Assembly (NCBI GenBank): GCA_051880475.1
Contig: JBJEOA010000065.1
Span: 62,001-126,000 of the forward strand
Reading direction: 5' to 3'
Length of the DNA stretch: 64,000 nt
From: JAUUSJ01 sp051880475
GTDB lineage: Bacteria > Bacillota > Clostridia > Lachnospirales > Lachnospiraceae
Shown here: piece by piece, positions 16,715-24,953 of the stretch
Numbering within the stretch: the stretch's first letter is position 1
Layout: each line of letters opens with the position of its first letter
Position numbers and translations under genes: made by a program
The notes under the pieces: generated by a model
The model's input: only the letters and a program-made list of their open reading frames with translations
What the model was told of the DNA's origin: nothing
The model's database searches: none

Positions 16715-17725
16715 TTATAATAATTGAATTCCACCAGCAATAGCGGCGTCATGCATATCATCAGGCCAAATAGAAGACTGAACCTCGCCGATATGAGCCT
16801 TTCGAAGGAAGAACATACAAATTCTTGACTGTCCAATTCCGCCACCGATAGTATAAGGAAGCTCTTTATTCAATAAAGCTTTCTGGAAATCAAGCTCTGC
16901 GCGTTCTGGGCATCCAGCAATAGCGAGCTGAGTTTTGAGGGAAACCTCGTCAACACGAATACCCATGGAGGATAACTCAAATGGAATATCAAGGAGTGGA
17001 TAATAAACGATGATATCACCATTTAAATTCCAGTCATCATAATCTGGCGCACGTCCGTCATGTTTCTCACCAGAAGCTAAATATTTGCCAATCTGTGTCA
17101 CAAATACAGCTCCCTTATCTTTAGAAATCTTATATTCTCTTTCCTTTGGAGTGCAGTCTGGATACATATTTTCCAATTCCTGTGAAGAAATAAAATAAAT
17201 ATCATCAGGAAGGATTGGCTCGATATAATTATATCTTCTGCTTATGTAATCTTCTGTCTCTTTAATGGCAGCGTAAACTTTGCGCACCGTATACTTTAAT
17301 GTTTCTTCATTTCTCTCTTCTTTTGAAATAATTTTTTCCCAATCCCACTGGTCTACATACAAAGAGTGAAGATTATCTGTATCTTCATCTCGGCGGATGG
17401 CAGTCATATCAGTATATAAGCCTTCTCCAGAGTGAAAACCATATTTTTTAAGGGCGTAGCGTTTCCATTTTGCGAGGGAGTGTACAATCTCGACAACAGC
17501 GTCGCCTTGTTCTTTGATTCCAAAAGAAACAGGACGTTCCACTCCGTTTAAGTTATCATTAAGACCTGTCTCTGGCTTTACAAAAAGAGGAGCGGATACA
17601 CGGGTTAAGTGAAGATTTTTTGCTAAAGATCTCTCAAAATGGTCTTTTACTTCTTTAATTGCAACTTCGGTTTCTCGAATATTGAGAGGGGCAATATAAT
17701 TTTGTGGTATTTGTAAATGTTCCAT
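16715..17725 (-). CDS. asnA: Aspartate-ammonia ligase (asparagine synthetase A)
   Basis: 336 residues, matching the ~330-residue AsnA family, which has a class II aminoacyl-tRNA-synthetase-like fold. The enzyme makes asparagine from aspartate, ammonia and ATP via an aspartyl-adenylate in the cytosol. Recognisable segments include VERPVSFGIKE, GEGLYTDMTAIRRDED, and the C-terminal GGGIGQSRICMFFL. AAAGGAG precedes the ATG. The gene stands alone on the minus strand, and no T-box leader is seen upstream. Confidence 0.95.
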   Translation of the reverse strand: MEHLQIPQNYIAPLNIRETEVAIKEVKDHFERSLAKNLHLTRVSAPLFVKPETGLNDNLNGVERPVSFGIKEQGDAVVEIVHSLAKWKRYALKKYGFHSGEGLYTDMTAIRRDEDTDNLHSLYVDQWDWEKIISKEERNEETLKYTVRKVYAAIKETEDYISRRYNYIEPILPDDIYFISSQELENMYPDCTPKEREYKISKDKGAVFVTQIGKYLASGEKHDGRAPDYDDWNLNGDIIVYYPLLDIPFELSSMGIRVDEVSLKTQLAIAGCPERAELDFQKALLNKELPYTIGGGIGQSRICMFFLRKAHIGEVQSSIWPDDMHDAAIAGGIQLL

Positions 17726-17978
17726 AAAAAACTCCTTTCTATGAGCATTCTAATATAGTTTGCAAGTTCCTTTATATTTATTATTAAGACAATAGGATAA
17801 AGCGAAGTATTATATTAGAAACTATGCGTTCGATAGATAGTATAGCATAGTTTTTTTGGAAAAGCGATAGTATTTTGAAATTTTTAAATTAAATTCCTTC
17901 AAATTTATATGTTTGGCGATTCAAAAAATATAATATTGTAGAAAGTAAAAGAAAAAAGAAGAAAAGCGAAGAATTACC
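17726..17978. other. Upstream region of asnA with 9-bp inverted repeat
   Basis: AT-rich intergenic DNA. A perfect inverted repeat AAACTATGC / GCATAGTTT (17819-17827 / 17845-17853) is followed on the plus strand by T7, although no plus-strand gene precedes it. On the minus strand it lies just upstream of a TATAAT-like box for asnA and could be an operator. Nothing else was recognised. Confidence 0.4.
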
Positions 17979-18008
17979 TTGACATATAGAGGTTTTCCGT
18001 GATAGAAT
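17979..18008 (+). promoter_or_regulatory. Sigma-A promoter of the PTS gene
   Basis: A consensus -35 TTGACA (17979-17984), an 18-nt spacer and TAGAAT (18003-18008). Transcription would start near 18015, giving a leader of about 155 nt that contains the terminator below. Confidence 0.75.
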
Positions 18009-18015
18009 TTGACTA

Positions 18016-18097
18016 TATAGTATGTTACTCTAATTATTGAGGCATTAACTATACATAGCAAGATTTTGGATGTTTATGTGTGTTAATGCCTTTTTTT
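18016..18097 (+). promoter_or_regulatory. PTS leader terminator with probable antiterminator (RAT) site
   Basis: AGGCATTAAC (18040-18049) pairs with GTTAATGCCT (18082-18091), followed by T7, forming an intrinsic terminator before the PTS start. A BglG-family antiterminator is encoded two genes downstream, and such proteins bind an RNA hairpin overlapping the left arm of the terminator. The 18016-18048 stretch is the expected position. The exact RAT pairing was not resolved by eye. Confidence 0.7.
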
Positions 18098-18169
18098 ATG
18101 TAAAAAGAATTATTCGCATAAATATTCAAAAACTTTCAGTTATCATATCACAGACAGAGGAGGAGAGGG

Positions 18170-20374
18170 ATGAAGGACAAAATTTTTGGTGTTTTGCAAA
18201 GAGTTGGTCGAAGCTTCATGCTTCCTATTGCTATCTTACCAGTCGCCGGCGTTTTTCTTGGTCTTGGCAGTTCGTTTACAAATGAGACAATGATTAAAAC
18301 TTACGGTTTAAGTGCCATATTAAGAGAGGGCACAGTTCTCCATGCTTTGCTAATCATCATGAATAAGGTCGGAAGTGCCATTTTTGATAACTTACCTTTC
18401 ATTTTTGCAGTTGGTGTGGCCATTGGAATGGCGAAGAGAGAAAAAGAAGTGGCAGCACTTTCCTCCGTTCTCGCATATTTCGTCATGAATACTGGTACGA
18501 GTGCGATGCTGCAAATTACAGGTAAAATTTTAGAAGATGGCTTCATATCCCCAGATGTTTTAGATGGAACAATTACAAATGTTTGTGGAATCCAGACATT
18601 ACAGATGGGGGCGTTTGGCGGTATTATTGTGGGGCTTGGTGTTGCGGCACTTCACAATAAGTTTTATAAAATCGAATTGCCAAATGCACTGTCCTTCTTT
18701 GGCGGAACAAGATTTGTGCCTATTGTTTCTACGGTTGTGTATATGATTGTTGGCATTTTGATGTATTTCATCTGGCCAACGGTGCAAAATGGAATTTATG
18801 CTCTTGGCGGATTAGTGACAGGGACAGGCTATATTGGAACGCTTATCTTTGGATTAGTTAAGAGGTCATTGATTCCGTTTGGACTCCACCACGTGTTTTA
18901 TATTCCATTTTGGCATACAGCGGTTGGTGGAACAATGGAAGTGGCAGGCCAAATGGTACAGGGCGCACAAAATATTTTTTTTGCTCAGCTTGCCAATTCT
19001 GCCAATATTACTCATTTTAGTACCGACGCTACAAGATATTTTTCTGGCGAATTTATTTTTATGATTTTTGGGCTTCCAGGTGGTGCATTAGCAATGTACC
19101 GCTGTGCAAAACCCGAAAATAGAAAAAAGGCAGGAGGACTTTTACTTTCTGCAGCTTTAGCTTGTATGTTGACAGGTATCACAGAGCCGCTTGAGTTTTC
19201 TTTTCTTTTTGTGGCACCGATGTTATTTGTGGTTCATGTTATATTAGAAGGTTTTGCGTATATGATTGCACATATGTTAAATATTGCAATCGGCCTAACT
19301 TTTTCAGCCGGACTTTTAGATTTCTTTTTGTTTGGAATTTTGCAGGGAAATTCTAAAACAAACTGGATACTTGTTCTTCCACTTGGTATTTTATATTTCT
19401 TTTTATATTATTTTATATTTAGTTTTTTTATTAAAAGATTTGATTTAAAAACTCCAGGGCGTGAAGAGGAAAAAAAGGAAGAAAAACAGATACAAGCGGG
19501 CAATGCGAGAAAGTCTGAGATTGCTTATATAAATGCCAAAAAAGAATCAGATGTAGAAAAGGGACGAATTATTGCCATTGTGAGAGGACTTGGCGGAAAG
19601 GAAAATATTTCAGAGATTGATTGTTGCGTAACAAGACTTCACTGTATTGTTGTTGATTCTAAAAAAGTAAATAGTGAATTGTTAAGAGCAACAGGTGCAT
19701 CTGGAGTATTAAACAAAGGAAAAGGCGTACAAATTGTTTACGGACCAAAAGTTGCGGTAATTAAGTCAAATTTGGAGAATTATCTTGAAAGTTTTGAAAA
19801 TGAAATGATATCAGATAATCATATTAGGAAGCTTGAGGACGAGAGAATTATCGAGGATGAAATGATTGCTGTAACGAAGGAACAAAAGAAAAAGAAATCA
19901 AAAGAACTTATAAAGACAATTATAATCGGAAGTCCTGTAAGTGGAGAGGCTGCTGATTTATGTAAAGTGCCAGACGAAGCATTTGCAAGTAGAATGATGG
20001 GAGATGGCGTTGCGATTACTCCACTTGAATCGTTAATTGTTGCTCCAGAAGATGGAGAGGCTTCTTTTATTTTTGATACAAAGCATGCGATTGGATTTTT
20101 AACAGACAGTGGAATCGGTCTATTGCTTCATATCGGAATCGATACCGTAAAACTAGGGGGCAAAGGTTTTGAGGTATTAGTAGAACAGGGACAAAAAGTG
20201 AAAAAAGGTGAGCCGATGATAAAATTAGATTTGGATTACTTAAATAAAAATGCCCCTTCTTTAATGTCTCCATTTCTCTGCACACAATTAAAAGAAAATG
20301 AAAAAGTACGTCTCTTAAAAGAGGGCAAAATTAAAAGCGGAGAGGCACTTTTTGCGATTGATATCTATGAATGA
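18170..20374 (+). CDS. PTS EIICBA sugar transporter, glucose/N-acetylglucosamine superfamily
   Basis: 734 residues carrying all three domains. The EIIC membrane domain spans ~1-420 (LPIAILPVAG near the start, HHVFYIPFWHT in the middle). EIIB follows, with phosphorylated Cys486 in the CVTRL motif. EIIA is at ~580-734, with His654 in LLHIGIDTV. The protein takes up and phosphorylates a hexose or glucoside using HPr-phosphate. The EIIC looks glucose/maltose-like, but the substrate is not certain. The long start-codon-proximal leader holds a terminator, and the antiterminator gene follows, so expression is probably induced by the transported sugar. Confidence 0.9.
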   Translation: MKDKIFGVLQRVGRSFMLPIAILPVAGVFLGLGSSFTNETMIKTYGLSAILREGTVLHALLIIMNKVGSAIFDNLPFIFAVGVAIGMAKREKEVAALSSVLAYFVMNTGTSAMLQITGKILEDGFISPDVLDGTITNVCGIQTLQMGAFGGIIVGLGVAALHNKFYKIELPNALSFFGGTRFVPIVSTVVYMIVGILMYFIWPTVQNGIYALGGLVTGTGYIGTLIFGLVKRSLIPFGLHHVFYIPFWHTAVGGTMEVAGQMVQGAQNIFFAQLANSANITHFSTDATRYFSGEFIFMIFGLPGGALAMYRCAKPENRKKAGGLLLSAALACMLTGITEPLEFSFLFVAPMLFVVHVILEGFAYMIAHMLNIAIGLTFSAGLLDFFLFGILQGNSKTNWILVLPLGILYFFLYYFIFSFFIKRFDLKTPGREEEKKEEKQIQAGNARKSEIAYINAKKESDVEKGRIIAIVRGLGGKENISEIDCCVTRLHCIVVDSKKVNSELLRATGASGVLNKGKGVQIVYGPKVAVIKSNLENYLESFENEMISDNHIRKLEDERIIEDEMIAVTKEQKKKKSKELIKTIIIGSPVSGEAADLCKVPDEAFASRMMGDGVAITPLESLIVAPEDGEASFIFDTKHAIGFLTDSGIGLLLHIGIDTVKLGGKGFEVLVEQGQKVKKGEPMIKLDLDYLNKNAPSLMSPFLCTQLKENEKVRLLKEGKIKSGEALFAIDIYE

Positions 20375-20444
20375 TGGGAAGATTTATTCATGATAGTATC
20401 CGTAAAGCGGATGCGGAGGTTTATTAGGAGAAGGATAGAAAAGT

Positions 20445-21281
20445 ATGTTTAGGATAAGTAAGGTTTTAAATCATAATGCAGTGATTGCTGTCTCGTCAAA
20501 GGACAATAAGGAATGTCTTATTATGGGAAAAGGAATAGGGTTTGGAAAAAAAATAACCCAAAAAATCCAAATATCAGGCAAGGAATCTGTTTATTTGCTT
20601 CAAGAAAAAACAAAGCGAGGAAAGGCTAGAGATCTTGCGCAGAGTATTGCACCAGAATATTTAGAAGTTGCCGATGCTGTGTTAAATGAGGCAGAGAAAA
20701 AGTTTGGAACATTAGATCGAAATATACTTTTTCCTATGGCAGATCATATTGAGTATGCGGTGAAGCGTATTCAAAATGGAGAAATTATCCGAAATCCATT
20801 AATAGACGATATTCGAATTTTGTTTCATGAAGAATATAAAGTGGCAAGCTGTATTGTGCCAATTTTAAAAAAGCAGATGGGAGTAGAGATGGAGGATGAT
20901 GAAGTGGGATATATCGCTCTCCATGTACATTCTGCCATCGAGAAAGAGGAAGTATCTCAGGCAATCCAGATGGCTCAGGCAGTGAGAGACTGTGTGAAGT
21001 ATGCGGAAGATGAGGTAGGTTTTAAAATAAATATTTATTCTTTGTCATATAATCGACTTATGAATCATGTAAGATATATGGTAGCGAGAGGATTAAGTGG
21101 TGAAGTTATTAAGCTTAATATGAATGATTATATGCAAGCTCGGTTTCCAAAGGAATTTGATATGGCAAAAAGGGTATGCTATAAATTAGGAGATAATCTA
21201 AAATGTGAATTTGATGATGCCGAGATAGGGTATTTGGCGATGCATTTACAGCGTGTGATAGCAGATGAAACAGAAAAATAA
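20445..21281 (+). CDS. BglG/LicT-family transcriptional antiterminator
   Basis: 278 residues. An N-terminal CAT RNA-binding domain (~1-55, MFRISKVLNHNAVIAV) is followed by two PRD domains with conserved histidines (DHIEY and LHVHSA in PRD1; NHVRYM and MHLQR in PRD2). Such proteins bind nascent leader RNA and prevent termination when dephosphorylated by their own EII. The gene lies 70 bp after the PTS gene, which has a leader terminator at 18040-18091; this makes a self-contained regulatory pair. GGAGAAGG precedes the ATG. Confidence 0.92.
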   Translation: MFRISKVLNHNAVIAVSSKDNKECLIMGKGIGFGKKITQKIQISGKESVYLLQEKTKRGKARDLAQSIAPEYLEVADAVLNEAEKKFGTLDRNILFPMADHIEYAVKRIQNGEIIRNPLIDDIRILFHEEYKVASCIVPILKKQMGVEMEDDEVGYIALHVHSAIEKEEVSQAIQMAQAVRDCVKYAEDEVGFKINIYSLSYNRLMNHVRYMVARGLSGEVIKLNMNDYMQARFPKEFDMAKRVCYKLGDNLKCEFDDAEIGYLAMHLQRVIADETEK

Positions 21282-21332
21282 ATATAATATTAGCTAGTAG
21301 GGATAAAATGGCGGTTTGCGGGGAGTAAAGGG

Positions 21333-22160
21333 ATGAAAATTATAAATTTGGTGGAAAACACAGCGGGTGAAAAAGGATGTATGTTTGAACATGGACTTAG
21401 CTTTTATATAGAAGCGGGAGAGCATAAGCTTTTGCTTGATTTTGGTCAGACGCAGGAGTGTATGTTGCAAAATGCAAAAAAGCTTGGGATTGACTTAGGG
21501 AAAGTCGATATTGCCATTTTAAGTCACGGACATTATGACCATGCAGGTGGAATTTTGCCGTTTATAAAAATAAATCCAAATGTAAAAATTTACATGCAAG
21601 AGACGGCATGTGGGGAATATTATCATGTAGAAAAGAAAAGAGATATCTTAAGATATATCGGAATAAATAAAGCAATCAAAGAGCTTCCTCAAGTACAATT
21701 TGTTAAGGAAAATATAAGTATTACAAAAGATATCGATTTGTTTGCGGGAGTGAAGGGCAAAAGAAATTTCTCGCGAGGAAATAAGGTACTAAAACGAAAG
21801 CTTGGAGAGCAGTTTTTGGAGGATGATTTTATCCATGAACAGTATGCGGTTATCCGAGATGGGGAGATGACAGTTCTCTTTTCTGGCTGTGCGCATAATG
21901 GAATCCTCAATATTATAGATGAGTATAAAAGAATTTACCAAAAATATCCAGATATTATAATAAGTGGATTCCATATGCTGCAAAAAAATGGATATTCTAA
22001 GAGAGATATCGAAAATATTAGAGAAGTTGCGAGAGAACTTAAAACTTTTCCGATAAAATTTTATACAGGACATTGTACAGGAGAATTCGCTTTCTCTCTC
22101 ATGAAAGAGATTATGGGAGAGCAAATAGAGGAAATTCATTCTGGAATGAGAATTATTTAA
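21333..22160 (+). CDS. Metallo-beta-lactamase-fold hydrolase (DHPS-like MBL family)
   Basis: 275 residues with the metal motif SHGHYDHAGG, a later SGCAH histidine, and SGFHML. These fit the MBL subfamily annotated as 7,8-dihydropterin-6-methyl-4-(beta-D-ribofuranosyl)-aminobenzene-5'-phosphate synthase-like (COG1237). Most bacterial members have no proven substrate. The protein is cytosolic. It follows the antiterminator by 51 bp on the same strand, but a link with PTS function is not evident. Confidence 0.8.
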   Translation: MKIINLVENTAGEKGCMFEHGLSFYIEAGEHKLLLDFGQTQECMLQNAKKLGIDLGKVDIAILSHGHYDHAGGILPFIKINPNVKIYMQETACGEYYHVEKKRDILRYIGINKAIKELPQVQFVKENISITKDIDLFAGVKGKRNFSRGNKVLKRKLGEQFLEDDFIHEQYAVIRDGEMTVLFSGCAHNGILNIIDEYKRIYQKYPDIIISGFHMLQKNGYSKRDIENIREVARELKTFPIKFYTGHCTGEFAFSLMKEIMGEQIEEIHSGMRII

Positions 22161-22251
22161 TAATAGGGCATAGAGCGTATTAAGTAAGATAAACTTGGAG
22201 AGTATATAGTAGCTTCTTTGTGAGAAGAGAAATGAAACAGAGGTGACAAAA

Positions 22252-22467
22252 GTGGGTAAAATTGTTTTGAGATTAGATCGAATGATGGTTGAGAGAAAGA
22301 TGTCTTTGAATGAATTAGCGAAGAGAGTCGGTATTACCAATGTTAATTTATCAAAGACAAAAAATAATAAGGTGAGTGCGATACGTTTTTCTACTTTGGC
22401 GGCAATCTGTGAGGTATTAGATTGTGAGGCAGGAGATATTTTAGAGTATCAAAAAGATGAAGTATGA
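22252..22467 (+). CDS. Small XRE-family regulator (YozG-like)
   Basis: About 71 residues forming almost only a Cro/CI helix-turn-helix (MSLNELAKRVGITNVNLSK, then CEVLDCEAGDILEY). An upstream GTG at 22243 lies inside AGAGGTGA, which serves as the ribosome binding site for GTG 22252. This single-domain type is common in Firmicutes as a compact DNA-binding protein. The target is unknown; it follows the MBL gene by 91 bp. Confidence 0.82.
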   Translation: MGKIVLRLDRMMVERKMSLNELAKRVGITNVNLSKTKNNKVSAIRFSTLAAICEVLDCEAGDILEYQKDEV

Positions 22468-22569
22468 GTGAAAGCGATATAGATAGAAAATCAATATTAT
22501 ACACAAAGATAGACATAAGACAAAGAATAAAAAGAAATAGGAAAATGGACAGAAAGAGAGAGGAAGAGG

Positions 22570-22665
22570 CTGTTATAAAATAAAAGTTTCTAAGGAAATA
22601 TTTTCTTAAGCATTTGAGAAAGGGTAGGATTTTCTTTAGAAGATTTATTTTATGGCAGTTTTTTT
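22570..22665 (+). terminator. Long imperfect hairpin with T7
   Basis: An outer stem 22570-22584 / 22644-22658 (15 bp including two G-U pairs) encloses a second imperfect stem, and T7 follows. It ends the small XRE transcript; being ~290 nt before the PurF-like gene, it could alternatively be an attenuator. Confidence 0.65.
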
Positions 22666-22730
22666 GATTCCAAGGATAGTATATAATAAATTAAGAATTA
22701 ACTTAATTTTTACAAAAAAATAAAGAAATA

Positions 22731-22760
22731 TTAGACAGATGAAAAACTACGTGTTACAAT
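22731..22760 (+). promoter_or_regulatory. Candidate promoter of PurF-like gene
   Basis: TTAGAC (22731-22736), an 18-nt spacer and TACAAT (22755-22760). An 8-bp inverted repeat AAATTAAG / CTTAATTT (22688-22695 / 22702-22709) lies just upstream and may be an operator. The rest of the 486-bp intergenic region shows no recognised riboswitch. Confidence 0.5.
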
Positions 22761-22876
22761 TCGGTTGAGAGATATATTCTTTAATGAAAGCTTTTATTAG
22801 ATGAAGTCCTTATTTTAGACGAAAGAGCCTAGAATGGGATTGAAACAGTATTGGTATGCCTGTTTTGTAAAAAAAT

Positions 22877-22918
22877 ATGAAACTATGTATGCAGGAAATT
22901 ATGAAACTATGAAACTAT
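22877..22918 (+). repeat. Three direct copies of ATGAAACTAT
   Basis: Copies at 22877-22886, 22901-22910 and 22909-22918, the last two overlapping by 2 bp, just upstream of the PurF-like start. They could be a regulator site or simple slippage repeats. Confidence 0.5.
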
Positions 22919-22953
22919 AATGAATGAAAAAAACAGAAAAGGAGAAAAAACTT

Positions 22954-24521
22954 ATGGGAGGTTTTTTTGGTGTTGCATCTAAGCAAGATTGTGTACTAGA
23001 GTTGTTTTATGGAGTGGATTATCACTCTCATCTTGGAACAAGAAGAGCTGGTATGGCAGTGTACGGAGAGGACGGATTTAACCGTGCAATCCATAATATT
23101 CAAAATTCCCCATTCCGTACAAAATTTGACAAAGACGTGGGAGAGATGCACGGAACAATCGGAATTGGATGTATCTCTGATTTTGAGCCACAGCCACTTT
23201 TAATTAGCTCAAAGCTTGGCAGTTTTGCGATTACGACAGTCGGTAAGGTAAATAATTATCAGGAATTATTGAACTTACTATATGAGGGAAATCACTGTCA
23301 TTTTCAGGAGATGACAAACGGTCAGGTGAATGTGACGGAGCTTATAGCTGCTCTCATCTGTGAGAAAGATACGATTTTAGAGGGAATTAAGTATGTGCAA
23401 GAGATTGTAGATGGCTCTATGACAATGCTTCTTATGACAAAGGATGGAATTTACGCATCTCGTGATAGATTAGGAAGAACTCCTCTTGTTATTGGATGGA
23501 AAGAGGGAGCATACTGTGTTTCTTTTGAAAGCCATGCCTATGTTAATTTAGGCTTTAAAACTTATAAAGAGCTTGGACCTGGAGAGGTAGATTTTGTTAC
23601 CGCTGATAGCGTAGAAGTACTTAAGGAGCCTGGAGAAGAGATGAAGATTTGTTCCTTCTTATGGGTTTATTATGGATATCCAACTTCTTCCTATGAGGGA
23701 GTAAATGTAGAGCAAATGCGTTATAATTGCGGAAGTAGATTGGCNNNNNNNNNNNNNNNNNNNNNNNNNNNNNNNNNNNNNNNNNNNNNNNNNNNNNNNN
23801 NNNNNNNNNNNNNNNNNNNNNNNNNNNNNNNNNNNNNNNNNNNNCCTATGAGGGAGTAAATGTAGAGCAAATGCGTTATAATTGCGGAAGTAGATTGGCT
23901 AAGAGAGATGGAGATAGTGTACATCCAGATATTGTTGCGGGTGTTCCAGATTCTGGTGTGGCACATGCAATCGGATATGCGAATGAATCAGGAATTCCAT
24001 ATGCAAGACCATTTATTAAGTATACACCGACATGGCCTCGTTCTTTTATGCCTACAAATCAGAGTCAGAGAGATTTGATTGCCCGTATGAAATTGATTCC
24101 AGTGCCAGCATTGATTGAGGGAAAGAAATTGCTCTTAATTGACGATTCTATTGTTCGTGGAACACAGCTTCGTGAGACAACAGAATTTTTATATAATAGT
24201 GGAGCAAAAGAAGTTCATATTCGTCCGGCATGTCCGCCTCTCTTATATGGATGTAAGTATTTGAATTTCTCTCGCTCTAAATCTGAGATGGAGCTTATTA
24301 CAAGACAGGTTATTAAGGAGAGAGAGGGCGATAATTGTCCACAGGAAGTATTAGATGAGTACGCAGATCCATGTAGCTGTAAGTATGCACAGATGATTGA
24401 AGATATAAGAAAGAAACAAAATTTTACGTCTCTTCGTTATCATAGATTAGATGATTTGTTAGATTCTATTGGTATTGATCCTTGTAAGGTATGTACTTAT
24501 TGTTTTAATGGTAAGGAATAG
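22954..24521 (+). CDS. purF: PurF-family amidophosphoribosyltransferase paralogue lacking the catalytic cysteine (interrupted by assembly gap)
   Basis: ATG 22954 is preceded by AAAAGGAG; the upstream ATG at 22924 has no site. The product starts MGGFFGV, where true PurF has Cys at the position after Met. The glutaminase nucleophile is therefore replaced by Gly. The PRTase part is intact (LLIDDSIVRGTQLRE), with cysteine-rich C-terminal CKVCTYC. Similar Cys-less proteins exist in Bacteroides and Clostridia, so an ammonia-dependent or altered reaction is likely. The gene is split by 100 N and a duplicated 55-bp flank (23690-23899). Removing one copy plus the N restores one 470-codon frame (791+622 nt), so it is not truly broken. 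Confidence 0.88.
23690..23899. other. Assembly artefact: 55-bp overlap duplicated around 100 N
   Basis: Bases 23690-23744 and 23845-23899 are identical (55 bp), flanking exactly 100 N (23745-23844). This is the signature of two contigs sharing a k-mer overlap that was not merged. The extra 155 bp is not real and breaks the reading frame of the PurF-like gene. Confidence 0.95.
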
Positions 24522-24569
24522 ATAGATGATTGAATAATAGAATAATGGAATAATAGACTAATAGACGCA

Positions 24570-24803
24570 AAAAGGGAAAGTAACTCTCCTTTTTAAACAC
24601 GCTTCGTTTCCAAATTTTAACCGCGCGCCTATTTATGCTGCTCCCGCGAACTCGAAAAAAGTCCGATTGCTCCAGACGTTGTGTTCCAGGAGTCGCTTGA
24701 TAGGGACTTTTTTCTCAGACAGCGCTCCCGCAGCAAAGCTAGCGCAGTTAAAATTTTTGGAAGCCTTGCTATCGTTTTAAAAGGAGAGTTGCTTTCTTTT
24801 TTG
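24570..24803. repeat. Palindromic intergenic element A (also terminator of the PurF-like gene)
   Basis: A ~235-bp imperfect palindrome. The outer arms (about 24577-24595 and 24775-24797) are complementary with A- and T-tracts outside, so it works as a bidirectional terminator. On the minus strand the interior (24773-24714 and 24654-24596) matches element B at 38220-38404 with roughly 90% identity. A has an extra ~59 bp in the centre (24655-24713), bounded by its own 10-bp inverted repeat AAAAAAGTCC / GGACTTTTTT. The first 20 bases of the core (24590-24609) recur in element C. Confidence 0.8.
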
Positions 24804-24861
24804 CTATTATATAGCACCTATTAGATGATAAAATGAAGGTATTTTCTACCAATGTCACAGA

Positions 24862-24922
24862 AGTTCAAAAAGATGAACTAATAAAATTTATAATTGAACT
24901 TCTCTTGAACTTGTGATATACT
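24862..24922 (+). promoter_or_regulatory. Promoter of XRE-AlaA gene overlapped by TTGAACTT repeats
   Basis: -35 TTGAAC (24894-24899), 17-nt spacer, -10 TATACT (24917-24922). Direct repeats TTGAACTT at 24894-24901 and 24905-24912 are 11 bp apart, about one helical turn, and cover the -35 and spacer. An inverted copy pair AGTTCA / TGAACT (24862-24867 / 24874-24879) lies upstream. This fits an operator for the XRE domain of the next gene. Confidence 0.7.
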
Positions 24923-24953
24923 GACATAGAACGTGAAGGAGGAATTGGAAAAG

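Noticed and set aside
17819..17857. Inverted repeat followed by T7 as a plus-strand terminator
   Set aside because: No plus-strand gene lies upstream; it fits better as an operator near the asnA promoter, and evidence is too weak for either call.
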